In this document: in pieces, positions 1-12,235 of the stretch
Position numbering within the stretch: the stretch's first letter is position 1
Layout of the letters: every line of letters begins with the position of its first letter
Assembly (NCBI GenBank): GCA_949752795.1
Contig: OX457063.1
Span: 69,401,783-69,465,782, forward strand
Direction of reading: 5' to 3'
Origin: Hyperoodon ampullatus
Lineage: Eukaryota > Chordata > Mammalia > Artiodactyla > Ziphiidae
DNA length: 64,000 nucleotides
The notes under the pieces: generated by a model
Seen by the model: the letters and a program-made list of their open reading frames with translations, nothing else
Told to the model about the DNA's origin: nothing
Databases searched by the model: none
Translations under genes and position numbers: made by a program

Positions 1-389
1 TGGGGTTTAAGCCCTTCCTGGGATGTGGGAATGGGCTGTTTATTGCTTTGTAGGTGAACACACCATGTAAATGCCTTCCAAGGTCTGGGTTAAATACTAA
101 AGCCCAAGCTGTTACCTGTGAAGTCTGTGTCGTTGCCAAGCTCCCAGTAAAGTTGTAGTTGAACAGACCATGCTGAGGTTGAAAACGATGCTTTTGTGTT
201 ATCCCTATTGGATGAGCTTCTATGCAGATGTTTTTCTTAATGACAGGCACCAGCCCAGGGCTTTGCTTTGTAGCAGGCCTTTGATAAATGTTTGTTAAAT
301 TTAATTGCTTGCCAGTTTGTTGAGTGCTGAGGTGTGATTAGTTTAAGCCTAATATGTTGTAACTAAGAACTGTCATTCAGTCACAAAAT
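1..389. other. Unique non-coding sequence
   Basis: No gene is seen. Around 240-300 there is weak similarity to an L2/MIR 3' tail (a 'ttgataaatgtttgtt' type ending). The rest looks like unique DNA. Confidence 0.4.
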
Positions 390-402
390 AGAAAATTCTT
401 TT

Positions 403-614
403 TTTTTTTTTTTTTTTTTTTTGCGGTACGTGGGCTTCTCACTGTTGTGGCCTCTCCCGTTGCGGAGCACAGGCTCCGGACGCGCAGGCTCAGCGGCCAT
501 GGCTCACGGACCCAGCCGCTCCGTGGCATGAGGGATCTTCCCAGACTAGGGCACAAACCCATGTCCCCTGCATCGGCAGGCGGACTCTCAACCACTGCGC
601 CACCAGGGAAGCCC
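403..614 (-). mobile_element. CHR SINE, short (deleted) cetacean form
   Basis: A tRNA-Glu-derived SINE in reverse orientation: the poly-A tail reads as poly-T on the left and the tRNA-like head ends at 614 with 'ccaccagggaagccc'. It is flanked by a perfect 13-bp target site duplication, AGAAAATTCTTTT, at 390-402 and 615-627. Small open frames across it are SINE artefacts, not genes. Confidence 0.95.
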
Positions 615-627
615 AGAAAATTCTTTT

Positions 628-2829
628 ATTCTAAAAATATATGAAGTATAAAACAAGGTAATAAAATAAGCCTAGGGGAGGAAGATTGTGACTTACCAGG
701 AGAAACCTGGGTGTCCTGTTGATGCTGCATTCAATAGCTAAGTTTCAGTTCATGTTAATGTTTGAGTTTGAACTCCGTGCTTAGTTGTTTTAAAATATTT
801 TTTCATGGAACCTGTCCAATAGAGGTTTGATGAACAGGGCAGAATGCGCCATGTGAAATATGTTTCTCTTAGACATAGTGCACAGAATATAACGTTGAGG
901 AGTGCATTGGAATACTCCTTGCTGGCCATTTCACTTCCCCATGGGTTGAGTGAGAACAGCCCTCTCAAAGCAGTGTTGCTCTATTCTTGGGGGCGTTGCC
1001 CTTCACAAGCAGATCTCTTGGGTTGGGCCTGTTGGAAACTCAGCTGCTCTTCTGATGGCCCTGTTCCCCTGAGCTCTCTCCTGCTCTTCTGATATGCGTG
1101 GAGAGCCCTGTCTCCTAGAAGACTGAACTTCGTGTTCTCGGTAGGCCATGGACTGATTCCAACAATCGCCCAATACAATTAAAACAATTTACTGCTAAAC
1201 AAATTATTGTTGTACTTAAGAGATTACTTAATTTTTAAGTAATCTTAAAAGAAGAGCTTTCATTTATGTTTGTTTCTAGAATCTGCCTGTTGCGCTCGGT
1301 ACTCTTACTATCTTGGTAAACCTAGAGATCCATGATTTCCAAGATAAGCTTTGTAAATATTACTATCTGTAGAGCCAAGAGCTACGTTAGGATTCTAGAA
1401 CTTCTACCATCACACCTTATTGAGGACATCAAGGTAACCTCTGTATTTTTAAACTAAGACAGACATTCTCGACCTTCCCTTCAAAGTCATTCTGCTGTTT
1501 ACCATCAAGGAATCCTTCCTTATATCTGCCTGGAATGCCTGTGACTTTGAACATTTTCTCAAAAAAATTTTTGTTCTTGTTTATTAAAAAGCTTCATTGT
1601 ACTGCTGATAATTGAGCTAACATTTTAATAATTAGGAAGCCTCTGCTTTATCATCTTTACTTTGATGTCGAAGATTCATAAAGATTCTAGTGGAGTTGAT
1701 GTTGCTCTTCCTGATACTGGCGTCTAGAGCTGGAAAGCCCTGATTGAGCTTAGTGCCCTCAGAGGAGGGAAATGCTGGTGGGCCAGGGATCAGTTTAAAT
1801 GTCTCAAGATGACATTCCCTGGGTCACTTATCTTCACTTGACTCTGCATGAATTAAAGGGCTATTGATAATAACAGTACCTAAGGTCACCACAGGTTCTT
1901 TTTTTTTCAAGTTGCTGACTTTCTAATGCCATTGAAGGACCTCAGGTGTTCAAAATAAAGGAAGTTAGTGTCACTTTTTAAGAGAGATTTGTGAATTAAA
2001 GTGCCATTAGAACCAGTGAACCAGATATTGAAAATTACTGAGGTTGTCACTTGGATGTCACTTTGTGGATGTCTACTTTGTACTTTAATGTATTTTTAAA
2101 TGAAAATAATCACTTCAGTCTCTACTAAAAACAGAAATTGTATCAAAGTTAAGGTGGCCAGAAGTATGAGACAGTAAACACTAAAGAAACTGAGTCATGA
2201 GTAAAGTAAACATATGAATGGTCAAGGCATCTTTGGTTAGAGTCTAAGTGCTGTTTCCCAATTCAGACTGAACTGGGAGGTGGTATGAATGGGTTGTTTT
2301 TTGTTTTTTTTCCCCCAAAATGGCTCACAGGGTATGAGGGAAATACTTAACTTGTCTTAAGACACTGAGGTCTTTAACTCTGAATTCTTACATACGTCTT
2401 GGAAATTAGAACTGATTTATTTCCTCTTGTGTGATACCAAATTATAATGCTTAAGGTAATTAGTTGTTCAGCTGAGGCATGAAAATACGTGACAATGTAG
2501 GAGACAAAAGCAGGTAAGATATTGGCAGTTTTCACACTCTAGTTTGAAAGGGTTGTTACTTCCCTTTCTTGGCTAAGCTGAGGTATGAATAAATACCGTA
2601 GCAGTGGTAACCACACTCTTGTTGTGTTTTATTTCTTCAATTACCATCTGTTCTTGCAGCTCTAGCTAAAGAAAATTCCCAAATTTCCAGCCTGATTTCC
2701 AGTACCATGTCTGGAGGTGGACATTAGTGTCTAAATTTGATTCAGAGGCTTGTGCCTTTTGGGCCACTTGACCTTGAACTCTCAAGGTGGGTGTGACTTA
2801 GAGAATACCAAATAAACACTCTGGAAACT
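628..2829. other. Unique non-coding sequence
   Basis: Mostly AT-rich unique DNA. No coding exon with paired splice sites and no recognisable repeat was found. A donor-like 'cttacc' on the minus strand near 695 has no convincing partner acceptor. Confidence 0.4.
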
Positions 2830-2843
2830 GGTAATGACCTTTT

Positions 2844-3080
2844 TTTGTTGTTGTTGTGGGTTTTTTGTGTTTTGTTTTTGTTTTTTTTGCATTACGAGGG
2901 CCTCTCACTGTTGTGGCCTCTCCCGTTGCGGAGCACAGGCTCCGGACGCACAGGCTCAGCGGCCATGGCTCACGGGCCCAGCCGCTCCGTGGCATGTGGG
3001 ATCTTCCCGGACCAGGGCACGAACCCGTGTCCCCTGCATCGGCAGGCGGATTCTCAACCACTGTGCCACCAGGGAAGCCC
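2844..3080 (-). mobile_element. CHR SINE, short cetacean form
   Basis: Reverse-oriented CHR SINE with a T/G-interrupted tail (2844-2888). Perfect 14-bp target duplication GGTAATGACCTTTT at 2830-2843 and 3081-3094. The open frames on both strands here come from the SINE. Confidence 0.95.
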
Positions 3081-3094
3081 GGTAATGACCTTTT

Positions 3095-4099
3095 GGGAGA
3101 TTCTGTTAGATTGAGGGCTGACAACAAACACAGGCGAAAGAATGGAGAGTAACTGAGATGGTTATTCCTTTTTTCCACCCCCAAGTCTATTCTCCACCCT
3201 CCTCTTGGGTGGACAGTGGTGCTGATTGTATCCTTCAGGCTTTCAGTTGGATCAGCCAGTGGGAGCACATGAGGAGAGCTGAAGGTGGGAGGAAAGAGAT
3301 AGCAGGCATCACGACCCTGCACCCTCCCTGCTTCTCTGCTGCAGTTTGAGCAGAAGCTGTGTCTACCAAGGGAGCACTCTGCCAGGTGGGCACTTCTCAG
3401 GGCTCTAGCAGCATGCTTTCCTCCCCTGGTGTCTTCAGGTCACTTTCTGCCTGAACATCCCCTGTTGGTTCCCTTCACCCTCCCTGCATCTTTGTAAGTC
3501 AGTCCTTCAACCAAGTCTCTTCTTTGGAACTCTGTAAGTTGCCTCTATGTAGTAATCAAGCATACATAAGACACCATTGATTAAAAGGCATATCACCATT
3601 TTAGTATCAGGAAATAAATAGTGCATTAAATGTATGATAAGATACATCGTGATTTCGGAGAAAATAAAATTTGAAAAAAAAAGACTCGGAATTGAGGGAA
3701 GCTTATTAAGTTACTGTTTTTTTTTTATTGTATTACTAATACTGTAATAATTATCTTTGTATACAAACTTGCCCATATTCCAGGTTATGTCCTTCGATAC
3801 ATGAGAAGCAGGCATTTTTGAGACTTGTTTCTTTCCGCCACATGGCTTTCTAGAAGGTTGGAACTGTCTTAGAGCGCCACCAGCAGTGTTAGCTCTTGTT
3901 TCACTGTATGTTTCACATTGTATGTGGACATTTCCAAAAACCTTTCCTAATTTGATAGGCCAGAGAGATTCTTTTAATTTGGCTGTGAAAGCGAACATTT
4001 TCTAGTTTATTAACCAGTTAAAATTTTTTAAGTTTTTTTTTAAATCTCCTTCACTTATTTATTGGCCTCATTGTTTTTCTTATGCATAAACCCTTTGTA
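3095..4099. other. Unique non-coding sequence
   Basis: No gene or clear repeat is seen. A 95-codon minus-strand open frame at 3711-3998 has no splice-site support and an A-rich 3' end, so I treat it as chance. Confidence 0.4.
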
Positions 4100-4107
4100 T
4101 AATAGAT

Positions 4108-4429
4108 CAGAGATCAGCTTACTTTTTCTGCAAAGGGCCAGATAGTAGATACTTTAGGCTTTGTGGGCCTTGTACATTCAATCCCAACTACTTGGCCCTG
4201 CCGTTTTAGGGCGAAAGCATCAGACACTAGGAGAAGCAGTAGTGTGGGTGTGCTCCAATATGGACACTGAATGTGAATTTCATGTAGTTTTTATGTCCTG
4301 AAATAATCTTCCTCTTGATTTTTTTTTCCCACCATTTAAAAATGTAAAAACCATTCTTAGCTCATGGGCTGTGCAAAAACAGGCTGTGGGTTGGATTTGG
4401 TCTTTTGAGCTATAGTTTACCAACCCCTG
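4108..4429. mobile_element. hAT-Charlie non-autonomous DNA transposon (MER1-like)
   Basis: A 322-bp element with eroded terminal inverted repeats (CAGAGATCAGC at the left end; the right end ends in ...CCAACCCCTG). It is flanked by a perfect 8-bp target duplication TAATAGAT at 4100-4107 and 4430-4437, the hallmark length for hAT elements. The interior ('ctgcaaagggccagatagtag', 'gtgggttggatttgg') resembles the MER1/Charlie group. The exact subfamily is from memory and uncertain. Confidence 0.85.
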
Positions 4430-4437
4430 TAATAGAT

Positions 4438-7078
4438 GATAACTCATTTAATTTTTGACCGTTGTTCTCACTTTACTTTTTAGATCAGGATTTCAGACCT
4501 GCAGAAATAGAACTTCTTTACATAATCAAGAATTTTAAAATTTCTGATCATTTGTCATTATTTTGAAACAGTGACTTTGTTAAAGAAGGAACCCAAAATA
4601 CACATGACTTATTTTAGCTTGAGAAACTTATTTTTTTAAAGAATTAACTTTTATTCCTCTGGAATTAATTTTGATGTATAGTGGGATTCGGAGGTCTCAA
4701 TTTAGTTTTTTTCCAGTAGCAAACCAATTGTGGATTGTTTTTGAATACTCACAGTTAATTTTAATTCCCCAGCTATGCTTTGGGTGCTTGTGATTTCAGC
4801 CTTGCATGGTGATAACGTCCCCACTTTTCATTTATGTGCTAGAAGTATGGCACCAACTTGTGACATAAGTTCCACTTAGTTCTTGGCTTATCTGTTTTCC
4901 ATTTGAGCTGGCATTTATAGGATAGTCAGTTGGAACCCCTGTAGGCATAGTAAGTACATGTGGAAATAGTTGTTCTCTTAAAAAAAAGTTGGTCTTATAT
5001 AGATATATATTGTTAAGAATGACAACTTAATCTCCCACACTAAGAAAGAAACGTTCCACTAATAGTTCATAATACAAAATATTATCTGTTAGTTTTTTGG
5101 GGTTTTTTTTTGCCTTTGGAAAATACTGTACTTAAATTTGTAAGTAAAGTAACTTATCACAGGACACCCTGTGAGATTTGGTAGGAATGGTCTTTTATTT
5201 AGTTCTTAGAGGTGTGCTGAAATGACTCAAAATATAATTTGAGAATAAGCTAAAACCTCTTGCACTGAAAACTGCAAAACCAAATTTTCAGGAAAGGCTT
5301 TCTTATTCGTAAGACTTAAAAAAAAACAACCTCAACTGTTCTCAATTCTCTTGACTATGAAGAATGGATATAATGCTTTTATTTTCTGATAGCACCAAGT
5401 TTTTTCTTGCTGAACCAAAATGTTGTTAGAGTGTCAGTGAGGGGTTTGTCTTCCTTTCCCACCAAGCTGTAATTTTTACAAAATCTGTTAAAATACCTTT
5501 CTGATTCTTTGGTTCACAGAAGAAAAACCCTGCTGCAGAAGCCGTCCTCTGATCAGCCTGTATTAGCAGTTTGAGTGTTCTTTCAGACTCAGGCATGTCT
5601 GTATGTTCAAGCTGAGTTGCCATGGTGCTGGGTGACATGAGGTGTCAAACCCCATACAAGATTTAAAGAGATGAGTAGTGCTTGGGATACAGATGACGGA
5701 AAGTACAACTTGCCAACGAGTTCTAGGTGAGAGGTTGAATGAAATGTCTTAATTGAAAGAGGAAGAACTCCATTCCAAGGTGCCTTGGGTTTAAATGAGA
5801 TTCATTGCTTGATTATGCCCCAGATGGGCTATTAGCTTCACTTGGGAAACTAGTTCCAATGTTGTGTCTCTATAATGGTCTTCAGCTACCATCTGGACAG
5901 ATCTCTTAAAATTAAAATTAAATGTGATCTTTTGGCTTGAAATTTGAGACCTGTGTTTGTGTTTAGCTAGACTACAGTGATAAACTTAGAATTGTGTTCA
6001 ACATCTCCCATCCTGTACAAATTTGGAGAAAAGTAGGGATGAGTAAAAAATCAGCAGACTCACTTGAAATGAGAGGGCAATGTGGAAATCTCCTTGAATT
6101 CCTGTTTGTAAGCCAAATTTATTTTTATAGGCCTTTAACGGAAGACAGCTTGTTCTTCTTTGGATAATTGACCCAGGCTTTGTCCTCCTCTTTCAAATCT
6201 GCTTCAACCAAAGACCCAACTGTGAGATGAATAGGAAAAATGAACTTGGGAAGTAAAAGAAAAAAGTTTCTTTTTTTCTTAATGTGAAAGCAGAACAGTC
6301 ATGTGGAATCTTTTGTTTTTTTTTAAATAATTCTTATGAGCTGCTTTCAGAGTCAGAAAGTCATTGCTTAAGCATATTTGTCAATACAGAGAGTAAACGG
6401 GATTCTAAAGTCTTTAATGTGGTTTGTAAATGTAAGCCTTGTTGTTTAATCATGGCATTTCTGAAAAAATGAACTCCTGCGCCTGCATCTCACCCTCATT
6501 TCTTTTAGTGTCTTAGATCTAGACTAAGCATTTGAACAGCCATACTAAGTATTTCCACATTGGAAAATGAGAGGAACTTGGCTAGGTACAGTTCTGATTT
6601 TCATGGGAGGGAAGTATTTTTCCCTTTTTTGCTTTAGAAGTCATATACTGTGTACTTGCTATTTGGGCTGAACTGGCTTGAAAAGTCAAACAAGAATGAG
6701 TCTAGCTACTAAATTTAGGAAACTGATTCATCATTTCTTGATCTTATACAGTGGGCAGTATTGTCATTGACCATTTCATTGTTTCAATGCTTGCCAATTA
6801 AGAATGAAATCCAAGTCTGCTGTTTAACCCTCTATGGCTCTGATAATTCATTTCTACATATCCTGCTCATTTATGAAGATAAAGTATAACCAAGTGCCTA
6901 TAGGTCCTGGAATAGATAGATCCTGCTATGGGCAGATTTTGGTGCCTCTGCAAGTATTTCAGCATTTAGACATTGTCTTATTTCTTTTATTTCCCCAATT
7001 AAAAAGTATGTTTTCATTTAAGTCAAGCTTTAACTCCTGTCTCATCGACATTTTCCAAGCATCTTTTCAAGTGAGATT
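4438..7078. other. Unique non-coding sequence
   Basis: About 2.6 kb of AT-rich sequence without a recognisable exon, RNA gene or mobile element. Open frames at 5426-5638 and 6284-6472 lack splice signals and look random. Confidence 0.4.
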
Positions 7079-7093
7079 TAAAATAACTGGGAA

Positions 7094-7303
7094 GGCCTTC
7101 CCTGGTGGCGCAGTGCTTGGGAGTCCGCCTGCCGATGCAGGGGGCGTGGGTTCGTGCCCTGGTCCAGGAGGATCCCACATGCCACGGAGCGGCTGGGCCC
7201 GTGAGCCATGGCCGCTGAGCCTGCGCGTCCGGAGCCTGTGCTCCGCAACGGGAGAGGCCACAGCAGTGAGAGGCCCGCGTACCGCAAAAAAAATAAAATA
7301 AAA
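7094..7303 (+). mobile_element. CHR SINE, short cetacean form
   Basis: Forward copy, one of only three in this orientation. The head starts at 7094 and the tail is an AAAAT-type repeat. The 15-bp target duplication TAAAATAACTGGGAA is perfect at 7079-7093 and 7304-7318. Confidence 0.95.
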
Positions 7304-7318
7304 TAAAATAACTGGGAA

Positions 7319-8438
7319 ATGCCTTTTTGTGAGGATGTTCTTTTATCTTAAATTCATCCTCATGTGACATTTCCAGTCGCCATTTGGAGTAGCAGTTGTT
7401 CAAAGAGCATTACCTAATTTCATCGTTTTAAAAAACTTGTGGGCCCCTCTGCCTACCACCCCCATCGTTGTTTCTGAACCTCTCTTAATACCTGTCTCAC
7501 TTAAGGAATCATAAGACCATGGAGGCGCAGTGTACTTGGCATGGTTAGTATTCCACAAATTTCTAGATTAACTGTATTATTTCTGTGGCTCACCCAGAAG
7601 ACATCGTCATCCTTTAAAATTGCAATTAACACTGTTCTAAAATTGGTCGATGGAAGATGATATACCAAGGTTATGTATGTTTTAGATTGAACATTACTTA
7701 AGCATGTTAGATTTGACTTAATCCTGCTTCACCTGGGATATTCAGGAAGGAAAAGTGAGAATGTATATTTTTTAATTCATAAATTACCAGTGGAAGAACT
7801 TGGTGCCGGGTTTGGAGAATTAAAAAAAAAAAAATCACAAGCACAGATGGTTCACCTGGATAATTTGCGTGGAAACCAGATGGGCAGAATGTGGGGAGAG
7901 ATTCAGGGAAATTTTCTGTGTAATTTGGCTTTCTCTTGAACTCTTTGAGCCATTTAGAGTAAATTGGGTTTTGGGGTGTCAGAATTACCTGCTGGAATTG
8001 TATGTGAGCTTTCCAGAATAAACATTAAAAGGGAGAAGTTTAATTTTCCAGTATAAGACAATAAATAAACTGAGACGTGCTGGGGAAAGTGATAGAGCAC
8101 TTCCAGGCTGTGAACCTCAAGTGATTTCCTGGCCAATACGTGCAGCTTATAGTTTTCTCTCCTCTCTTTTCCCTCCCCTTTTCTCCCTCACTTACTTCTG
8201 TTAGTCCTCCCATCCATCAAGGTAAGGTCTTTGGAGAACAGTGGCCACAATACAGCATCTGTAAGCTTCTGGTTACCTTCTTGTTCTTCCCTTAGAGCTG
8301 GCATTGGTAAAAAGCCTCAGCCTATTTATCTTGTGGCCTGAGAACTTGCCGGTGGGAGCCTGGTATTTAATCACTGTTGTCTCCCTGGGCTACATAAATG
8401 TCTGGTCTGTGAATGGGGAAAATTTCACATTATAGAGG
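7319..8438. other. Unique non-coding sequence
   Basis: No gene is seen. A pyrimidine-rich tract lies at about 8155-8210. Confidence 0.4.
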
Positions 8439-8640
8439 CAGTGGACTGACTGGAAAGAATATGGTATTTGTAGTTAGACTAGTTATATGACTTTAAGCAA
8501 GATACTTAATTTCTCTGATCCTTATCTGTAAAATAGGAATAATGTCTAGTTCAAAGAGATGTGAGAACTGTAAGTTAAATAGGAAGTAAAGTGCTTTATA
8601 CATTGCATGGTACACATGGTAGGTCCTCAAGAATTCTAGT
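8439..8640 (+). mobile_element. MIR SINE, ancient
   Basis: Diverged MIR in forward orientation: 'gactttaagcaagatacttaatttctctgatccttatctgtaaaatagg' corresponds to the MIR core, and the segment ends in a 'gtacacatggtaggtcctcaa' type tail. Confidence 0.75.
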
Positions 8641-8699
8641 TTCTTTCCTGCCAGGCCTTAATAATTGTAATTTTGGATGACTGAATTCACATTCAAGTA

Positions 8700-8885
8700 A
8701 TAATTTTTGAGCAATTACAGTGTAAGACTTTTCTAAGCTACGTGTTCATTTTATCAAGTTTAATCTTCTCTACATGACTGTGAAATATGCATCATTATTT
8801 CCAGTTTCTCGATGAAGAAAGAGTGTAGAGGATTAATTTATCTGAGGTCACATAGCTAGTAAGAGGTGAGGTTGGATGAGGCAAA
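8700..8885 (-). mobile_element. MIR SINE, ancient
   Basis: Reverse MIR core: 'catcattatttccagtttctcgatgaagaaagag' followed by 'gaggtcacatagctagtaagagg'. Boundaries are approximate. Confidence 0.7.
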
Positions 8886-8929
8886 AAGAAACTGCTGAGT
8901 GTTATACAAGGCACAATATTGTACTTATT

Positions 8930-10268
8930 CTAAGAAAGAGTGAACCATCAACAAAATGAAAGGCAACCTATTGAATGGGAGAAAATGTTTGCAAATCATA
9001 TATCTGACAAGGGGTTAATAGCCAAAATACATAAAGAACTCTTACAACTCAATAGCAAAAAACCCAAACAATCTGATGGAAAAAATGGGCAGTCCACCTG
9101 AAGAGACATTTTTCCAAAGAAAACATACAGATGGCCAACAGGTACATGAAAAGATGCTCAACATCACTAATCTTCAGGGAAATGCAAATCAAAAGCACCG
9201 TGAGATATCACTTCACACCTCAGAATAACTGTCATCAGAAAGACAGCAAATAACAGGTGTTGGCCAGGATGTGGAGAAAAGGGAACCCTTGTGCACTGTT
9301 GGAGAGAATGTAAACTGGTGCAGCCACTATGGAAAAGAGTATGGAGGTTCCTCAAAGATTAAAAATACAATTGCCATATGATCCAGCAATCTTATGTCTG
9401 GGTATTGATCTGAAGCAAACAACATGAATTCAAAAAGATATATGTATCCCTATATATTCATTGTAGCATTGTTTGCAATAGCCAACATAAGGAAGCAACC
9501 TAAGCATCCATCAATAGATGAATGGATAAAGAAGATGTAGGGTATATATATATATACACACACACACACAAAATGGCATATTATTCAGCCATAAAAAGAA
9601 GGAAATCTTGCCATTTGCAACAACATGGATGGACCTTAAAGGCATTATACAAAGTGAAATGTCAGACAGAGAAAGACAAATACCATGTGATCTCACATAT
9701 AGGTGGAGTCTGAAAAACAAAACAACGTAAAACCAAGCTCATAGATACAGAGAGCAGATTGGTGATTGACAGAGGTCAGGGGGTAGGCAAGATAGTTGAA
9801 GAGGGTCAAAAGGTACAAACTTCGAGTTATAAATAAGTCATGTGTTGTAATGTACAGCATGGCGACTTTAGTCAATACTGTATATTGGAAAGTTGCTAAG
9901 AGAATAGATCTTAAAAGTTCTCATTACAAGAAAATTTTGTAACTGCATGGTGATGGATGTTAACTAGATTTACTGTGGTGGTTATTTTGAAATACAGTTA
10001 ACCCTTGAACAATGTGGGTTTGAATTACATGGGTCCACTTATTTTTTTCAATACAGTATTATGCAATCCATGGTTGGTTGAATCCATGGATGTGGAACTG
10101 TGGATGTGGAGGGCTAACTATAAATTATATATGGTTTTCGACTGTGCAGAGGGTCGGCACCCCTAACCCCAGCATTGTTCAAGGGTCAACTGTATTTACA
10201 AATATCAAATCACTATGCTGTACACCTGAAACTAATGTTATATGTCAAATTCTATCCCAATTTTTAAA
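8930..10268 (+). mobile_element. LINE-1 3' fragment (ORF2 end and 3' UTR)
   Basis: A 5'-truncated L1 in forward orientation. It covers the ORF2 C-terminal coding region ('gaatgggagaaaatgtttgc', 'acatcactaatcttcaggg', 'ggaatgtaaactggtgcagccactatgg') and the 3' UTR, ending in a short A-rich tail at about 10268. The reading frame is broken, so it is dead. A TA/CA microsatellite sits inside at 9546-9571, and a Tigger-type transposon interrupts the 3' UTR at 9996-10192. Confidence 0.9.
9996..10192. mobile_element. Tigger-type (pogo/Tc1-mariner) non-autonomous transposon
   Basis: A 197-bp element with 20-bp terminal inverted repeats: the left end is CAGTTAACCCTTGAACAATG, and the reverse complement of the right end differs at one position. 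It is flanked by TA dinucleotides (9994-9995 and 10193-10194), the mariner-type target duplication. It lies within the L1 3' UTR and so inserted after that L1. The terminus resembles Tigger2; the subfamily is from memory. Confidence 0.9.
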
Positions 10269-10299
10269 AAAGTGAAAATGACCAGATGACTTAGAAGAG

Positions 10300-11600
10300 C
10301 AAACAATTCTATTTGGTTTGGGTGGGAAACTTAGGAAAGGCTTCAGGGAGAATGTGTCACTGAGCTGGGTATAGAAGGAATGCGTGTGCTGTGGAGAGGC
10401 AGAGATGGAGCCAAAGAGAGAAGAATGTGATGGTCACAGAGATAGGAAAGCTTGGGTAGTGCCCAGGAGCAGCAGACAGCTTAGCTGGCTTTATGAGGCA
10501 GCCCCTGGGCACTGGTGCCAGGATCCCAGACCTGATATGGGGTTTGGGGGCAAGGCTTCCCCTGTCTAAGGCTGCGGTGTGGCCATGGCAGAGACCGAGT
10601 CAAATCAGAAGCCATGTGACCACGCCAAAGAAAAGCTGTGAACCTGACAGGGGAGTGGAAAGTGGCAAAACAGGACATGAGTGAGACTGTTTGAAGGAGT
10701 GGTTGTAAGGGGAACCTAGAGAATTCTCTGAGCCAAGGATGGTCTCTACTGTGTCTTTTTCATAGATGCTGGTGATTCTGGACGTGGGTGAGAGTAATTT
10801 ATTCAGTGTTCTCTTTGTGGTCTTGACAACAAGTAGGAGACACAAGGCTGGATAGGTAACTTGAGGTGCTGGTGTTGGAAACATGGAACCCAGATGCCCG
10901 TGTCGAATTTGGACTGGGAGATTCTGATTGGCAGTTGAAAGCTTTTTGGGGGGTTTTGGGAGCGGGAAGTGGTGACAAAATGGGGATGACGCTTGAGGGA
11001 GATGAATCTGGCATTTGTGTGGGGATGGATGACACCGTTTTGATTTTTCAGACAGGCATTTGAGTTGGCTTTTATATCTGGAGGTGGAATTCATAAGGCT
11101 TTGCAGTTGATTTGGAGGGTGGGAGTTGAGGAAGGAGTAAAAATATGACCTTCATGTTTTTAATACTGGGTTTATTCATTTAATAGATATTTGCACGAGT
11201 TCTAGTGGCAGGCAAAGTGCTAGGTACTGTATACACGGTGCTGAGCAAAACTGTGTGCCTGGATAGGTGGGGAGGAGTAGAGGGAAAAGTGGCTCTGAGG
11301 TTTTGAACCTCTGTCATGGAGAAAGTGGTGAGACATTTACTGAAACAGGGCAGGAAGTGAAGAATCGGCTCAGAGGCCCCAGTGATGAAATTTTTGATGA
11401 GTTGAGTTTGAGGTCGATCATAGCAAGTAATCAGTATAAAATGAGACATCATGGGCTGAGGTTGGAGATGGCAGTTGATGAAAGTGGATCAGAAACATGT
11501 AGAGTTTCAAGGGAAGAGGACAGAAGACAGGATCTTGTGAGCAAAGCTTACATTTTAGGGGGCAGACGGAAGATGCTGCAAAGAGGATTGAGGAGGAATC
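10300..11600 (-). mobile_element. L2-like ancient LINE remnants, patchy
   Basis: Phrases such as 'aaggcttcagggagaatgtgtcactgagctgggtatagaagg' and 'gatgagttgagtttgaggtcg' resemble the reverse complement of L2 3' sequence. Similarity is patchy, and part of the interval (10700-11160) may be unique. Open frames on both strands here have no splice-site support. Confidence 0.45.
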
Positions 11601-11670
11601 ACTGTAACTTGTATTTTTCTCTACAGATATTTTCTTAGGCAGTTTTCAAGTTTCTTTTAAGGCTTTCGAA

Positions 11671-12141
11671 CAAGGTTTCTTAACCTCAGAGCTAGTTGGG
11701 CATTTGGGGCTGGATAACTGCTGTGTTGTGGAGGCCTGTCCTGTGCATCGTATATAGCATGTTTAGCAGCATCCCTGGCCTCTACACATTAGATAGGTGC
11801 CAGTGGGTAGCATTGGGTAGCACTTTGTCCTCCCAGTTATGCTCATCAAAGATGTCTGCTGAGGGGGCTTCCCTGGTGGCGCAGTGGTGGAGAGTCTGCC
11901 TGCCAATGCAGGGGACATGGGTTCATGCCCCGGTCCGGGAAGATCCCACATGCCGCGGAGCGGCTGGGCCCGTGAGCCGTGGCTGCTGAGCCTGCACGTC
12001 TGGAGCCTGTGCTCCACAACGGGAGAGGCCACAACAGTGAGAGGCCTGCGTACCGCAAAAAAAAAAAAAAAAAAAAAAGTCTGCTGACATTGCCACATGT
12101 GCCAGGGGACGGGCACAGTCACCCATCATTGAGAGCTATGG
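11671..12141. mobile_element. MER20-like hAT transposon, split by a SINE
   Basis: The left part, 11671-11862, runs 'aaggtttcttaacctc ... tagcagcatccctggcctctacacattaga'. The right part, 12079-12141, contains 'ctgctgacattgccacatg'. Together they match the MER20 layout, interrupted by a CHR SINE at 11864-12078. The flanking 8-bp duplication is eroded (CTTTCGAA versus CTTTGGAG). Confidence 0.8.
11864..12078 (+). mobile_element. CHR SINE, short cetacean form
   Basis: Forward copy with a pure A tail of about 22 nt, inserted in the MER20-like element. The 9-bp target duplication GTCTGCTGA is at 11854-11862 and 12079-12087. Confidence 0.93.
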
Positions 12142-12151
12142 CTTTGGAGAT

Positions 12152-12152
<1 letters not shown>

Positions 12153-12180
<28 letters not shown>
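12153..12180. repeat. Poly-T tract, T28
   Basis: Homopolymer that reads as A28 on the minus strand, about 70 nt beyond the AATAAA of the putative last exon. No retrocopy could be tied to it with confidence. Confidence 0.9.
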
Positions 12181-12188
<8 letters not shown>

Positions 12189-12235
12189 TCCCTCCCAAAC
12201 CACAGCCAGGGAGGAATGATGGGGCAGACAATGAC

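Noticed and set aside
2798..3322. A 174-codon minus-strand open frame
   Set aside because: It crosses a CHR SINE and both of its flanks. The SINE is CpG-rich and stop-poor, so it creates long frames at many loci here.
7094..7166. tRNA-like A and B boxes in the CHR SINE heads, as possible tRNA genes
   Set aside because: They are the tRNA-Glu-derived promoter parts of SINEs. They do not form a complete tRNA and are repeated 19 times.
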